Below are positions 8,101 to 8,926 of a stretch of DNA of 8,926 nucleotides, one piece after another. Numbering within the stretch: position 1 is the first letter of the stretch; each line of letters opens with the position of its first letter. The notes beneath the pieces are model-generated. The model made no database searches. It worked only from the letters and a program-made list of their open reading frames with translations, and was not told the origin of the DNA. The translations under genes and the position numbers were made by a program. Where the stretch lies: contig JAFGKN010000441.1 in the NCBI GenBank assembly GCA_016928605.1, positions 1 through 8,926 of the forward strand, in the 5' to 3' direction. The stretch comes from Planctomycetota bacterium (GTDB lineage: Bacteria; Planctomycetota; UBA8108).

Positions 8101-8632
8101 CGCGGAGATCACGCGCCGCTATGCGGACCTGTGGCATGCGGGCGAGGTCCTGCGGCCGAAGGGACCTCATGCCGACAGGACCGAGGTCTCGGTGACGCTG
8201 GGCCAGCCGAACCGCTCCGATGGCATCGAGCAGAAAGACCAGGCGGACGGCAGGACGCGCGCCGTCGAGGTCGAGGGACGCGCCGCTCGAGCGACGGTGC
8301 CGACCGAGCACGGCGGCCGCTACATCTACTTCGACGTGGCCGACTCCTTCTTCTGGGCCGAGGGGCGGCCGGTCACCTTCGAGATCACGCTCCTCGACGC
8401 GGGCACCACGGCGGTCGCCCTCGAGTACGACTCGCTCGATGAGTCGGCTCTGCACCAGGGAGCCTTCAAGCGCGCGCCCGAGCTGGAGCGGACAGGCAGC
8501 GGCCGCTGGCGCACCGTGCGGCTCCGCATCGAGGACGCGGCGTTCACCGGCCGCTCGAACGGCATGGACTTCCGGCTGGCGGATCCCGACGGCACGCTCG
8601 TAGTCGAGCGAGTCCTCATCCGGAAGGAGTGA
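5126..8632 (+). CDS. Secreted two-module glycosidase: GH141-like right-handed beta-helix plus DUF5010 (GH99/GH71-like) barrel and C-terminal beta-sandwich
   Basis: This is a complete 1168-residue protein. Residues 1 to about 22 are a Sec signal peptide (MKP, then a hydrophobic Leu/Ala stretch ending LLPAA); no lipobox Cys is seen. Residues 24-57 carry the HVAPDGRDENPGT...PFATLERARDALREL opening typical of GH141-type and related beta-helix glycosidases, followed by GGTY, RWPNEG (173-178) and GEWYLDRESGVLYFWPP (277-293). Asn-capped helix rungs recur at 398, 427, 449, 480, 510, 531 and 601 (NNHIHH, RNLIHDG, NEIHHV, HNFFHDI, GNIF, NNVF, RRNVSW). E457, D460 and D469 near the third rung are candidate catalytic acids, which I cannot assign. 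A Pro-rich linker (about 672-690) leads to a DUF5010 barrel with TYYFYWYDD (712-720), PVYWG (770-774) and WNEWHEGT (973-980). About 1019-1168 is a jelly-roll-like, possibly carbohydrate-binding, module. It lies 73 bp after the rhamnosidase fusion gene, in the same orientation and probably in the same operon. Characterised GH141 activities are alpha-L-fucosidase and xylanase. The export and fold calls are strong; the exact activities are inference. Confidence 0.92.
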   Translation: MKPITFAASLILSLAAALLPAAIELHVAPDGRDENPGTADRPFATLERARDALRELKSKGELPAGGATVWIGGGTYRLARPLDLDARDSGREDAPVVFRAQRGEVARITGGREVSGFEPLSDPGVLERLDPAARGRVLRADLRACGISDFGEVAAPGRRIELFFRDDPMPLARWPNEGFVRVVDAVGPTSFTTHGISGTREGRLTYEGDRPDRWRAEKDIWLHGYWFWDWSDAYQKVASIDREKKIIATEPPYHGYGYRKGQRYYALNILAELDRPGEWYLDRESGVLYFWPPRPVKPGDVVLSLAPSLLRLRDTSWWSLRGVMLEASRATAVSVEGGAEVCVAGCVIRNTGGWGATISGGGHHAVAGCDVYRAGEGGISLSGGDRKTLKPSGHRAENNHIHHFGRIVRTYRPAVSVGGVGQIVARNLIHDGPHNAIQLGGNDHIIELNEIHHVCFETGDVGAFYMGRDWTARGTVIRHNFFHDIQGPGLHGAMAVYLDDAASGITIAGNIFVRAGRAAFIGGGRDNLVENNVFVDCAASVHIDARGVGWMSYHVEEDGTLPQRLREMPYREPPWSERYPQLVNILDDEPGKPKGNVVRRNVSWGGRWLDVEAKAKPLVRFEENIVDEDPRFIGPDHMDYRLREGSPALEKGFRPLPLDEIGLVDDEKRRDRPVATASHPPRPSPPGPWVRKVATRQLEATSFRDGQPVAGTYYFYWYDDESKAHFIDHDGTDALTRHPAQPEGYSYKRSSWHHRELNDVLAAGLDFVLPVYWGYPEGYDGWSFIGLPPLVEAARELETSGVNPPRIGLFYDTSTLRYNHLGHHADLTTERGLEWLYVTVRDFFSLIPPDLWAAVDGRPLVWLYSANFAKGKDERALQYLRAAFEEDFAVEPFIVKEVSWPGEADATYAWGAALRPTVYSIAAVGPGYDHSAVPGRSPLVKEREGGDFYRRSWEWILARPLAVRPSIAVVETWNEWHEGTDIAPSAEDGRLYAEITRRYADLWHAGEVLRPKGPHADRTEVSVTLGQPNRSDGIEQKDQADGRTRAVEVEGRAARATVPTEHGGRYIYFDVADSFFWAEGRPVTFEITLLDAGTTAVALEYDSLDESALHQGAFKRAPELERTGSGRWRTVRLRIEDAAFTGRSNGMDFRLADPDGTLVVERVLIRKE

Positions 8633-8926
8633 GGGGCGACGGCGTGGACGGAGCCTGAGGGCATCCCGGCGGATCCGGCGGCGGGACAGCACCCTCGGCC
8701 CCGCCGAAGGGTACCGGAGGGGGCTCTCGGTGCGGCGGTCGGGGGCGAGGCTCCGGCCGGTCCGGACGATCCGGGCACGGGCGCACGGCACGGCGCTCCT
8801 CCGGGGCCGTATGTCCCGCCCGCCAGGAGCGATACCGGTCGAATAGATCCGGCTTCAGGTCGGGGTGGCAGCCCTGGCAGGTCCTTCCGATCGCTCGCCG
8901 CTGCGCGCGGGAGAGGACGCAGGCAC
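8616..8926 (-). CDS. Possible 3' end of a convergent gene with a CxxCH motif; 5' part lies beyond the window
   Basis: On the minus strand the frame whose first full codon is 8924-8922 stays open for 102 codons and stops at TGA 8618-8616. The first ~40 residues look protein-like: a basic stretch (LSRAQRRAIGR), then TCQGCHPDLKPDLFDRYRSW. Bases 8879-8865 encode Cys-x-x-Cys-His, which could be a c-type haem site or half of a zinc site; another Cys lies 14 residues before it. After that the sequence becomes a Pro/Arg-rich tail, which could be a disordered C-terminus or noncoding GC-rich DNA read as protein. The stop overlaps the end of the secreted glycosidase gene by 17 bp, tail-to-tail. I do not recognise the family. 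Without the upstream part this is a weak call. If it is wrong, bases 8633-8926 are an intergenic stretch in which I see no promoter, tRNA or clear terminator. Confidence 0.35.
   Translation of the reverse strand, partial: ACVLSRAQRRAIGRTCQGCHPDLKPDLFDRYRSWRAGHTAPEERRAVRPCPDRPDRPEPRPRPPHREPPPVPFGGAEGAVPPPDPPGCPQAPSTPSPLTPSG

Noticed and set aside
8670..8677. CGGATCCG short palindrome with flanking CCGGCGG direct repeats
   Set aside because: Eight bases of symmetry in GC-rich DNA are not significant, and the symmetry does not extend outwards.
8691..8712. Imperfect hairpin ACCCTCGG/CCGAAGGGT after the secreted glycosidase gene, considered as its terminator
   Set aside because: The stem has a bulge, no T-run follows, and such short GC inverted repeats are expected by chance at this composition. 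It may also lie inside the convergent minus-strand frame.
5069..8791. Minus-strand open frame of 1240 codons opposite the secreted glycosidase gene
   Set aside because: Its translation is a monotonous Arg/Ala/Val/Asp/Glu mixture with no recognisable domain, signal or motif. It mirrors a verified plus-strand gene and is the expected by-product of very high GC with few chance stop codons.

Overview
The window is very GC-rich DNA, dense with genes, and looks like a carbohydrate-degradation locus of a free-living Gram-negative-type bacterium. The high GC, strong G/C preference at third codon positions and very long multi-module glycosidases resemble polysaccharide-degrading Planctomycetota, Verrucomicrobiota or Acidobacteriota. 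That placement is inference; no phylogenetic marker gene is present.

Layout: bases 1-5052 (+) hold the 3' part of a giant gene whose start lies before the window. The visible 1683 residues begin inside a GH78 alpha-L-rhamnosidase. They continue into a glutamine-amidotransferase-like (GATase-like) module, a beta-sandwich linker, a second catalytic (beta/alpha)8 barrel of clan GH-A with NEP and GEFG motifs, a second GATase-like module and a C-terminal beta-rich tail. A 73-bp spacer (5053-5125) carries a perfect 19-nt palindrome and a good Shine-Dalgarno sequence. Bases 5126-8632 (+) encode a complete 1168-residue secreted protein: signal peptide, right-handed beta-helix of GH141-like type, short Pro-rich linker, a DUF5010 / GH99-GH71-like barrel with a WNEWHEGT motif, and a C-terminal beta-sandwich. 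The last ~300 bases have no plus-strand gene. On the minus strand an open frame enters from the right edge and stops at 8616, overlapping the end of the secreted enzyme gene tail-to-tail. It carries a CxxCH motif and is probably the 3' end of a convergent gene.

How the genes fit together: both large proteins are tandem glycosidases transcribed in the same direction and probably in one operon. GH78 removes alpha-L-rhamnose, and characterised GH141 enzymes include an alpha-L-fucosidase and a xylanase. The locus therefore most likely attacks a complex, deoxysugar-rich polysaccharide such as a pectin side chain, an algal sulfated or uronic polysaccharide, or a bacterial exopolysaccharide. No transporter, SusC/D pair, sulfatase or regulator is visible, so the substrate cannot be fixed from this window. 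The most unusual content is the domain architecture: two different catalytic modules fused in each of two adjacent proteins.
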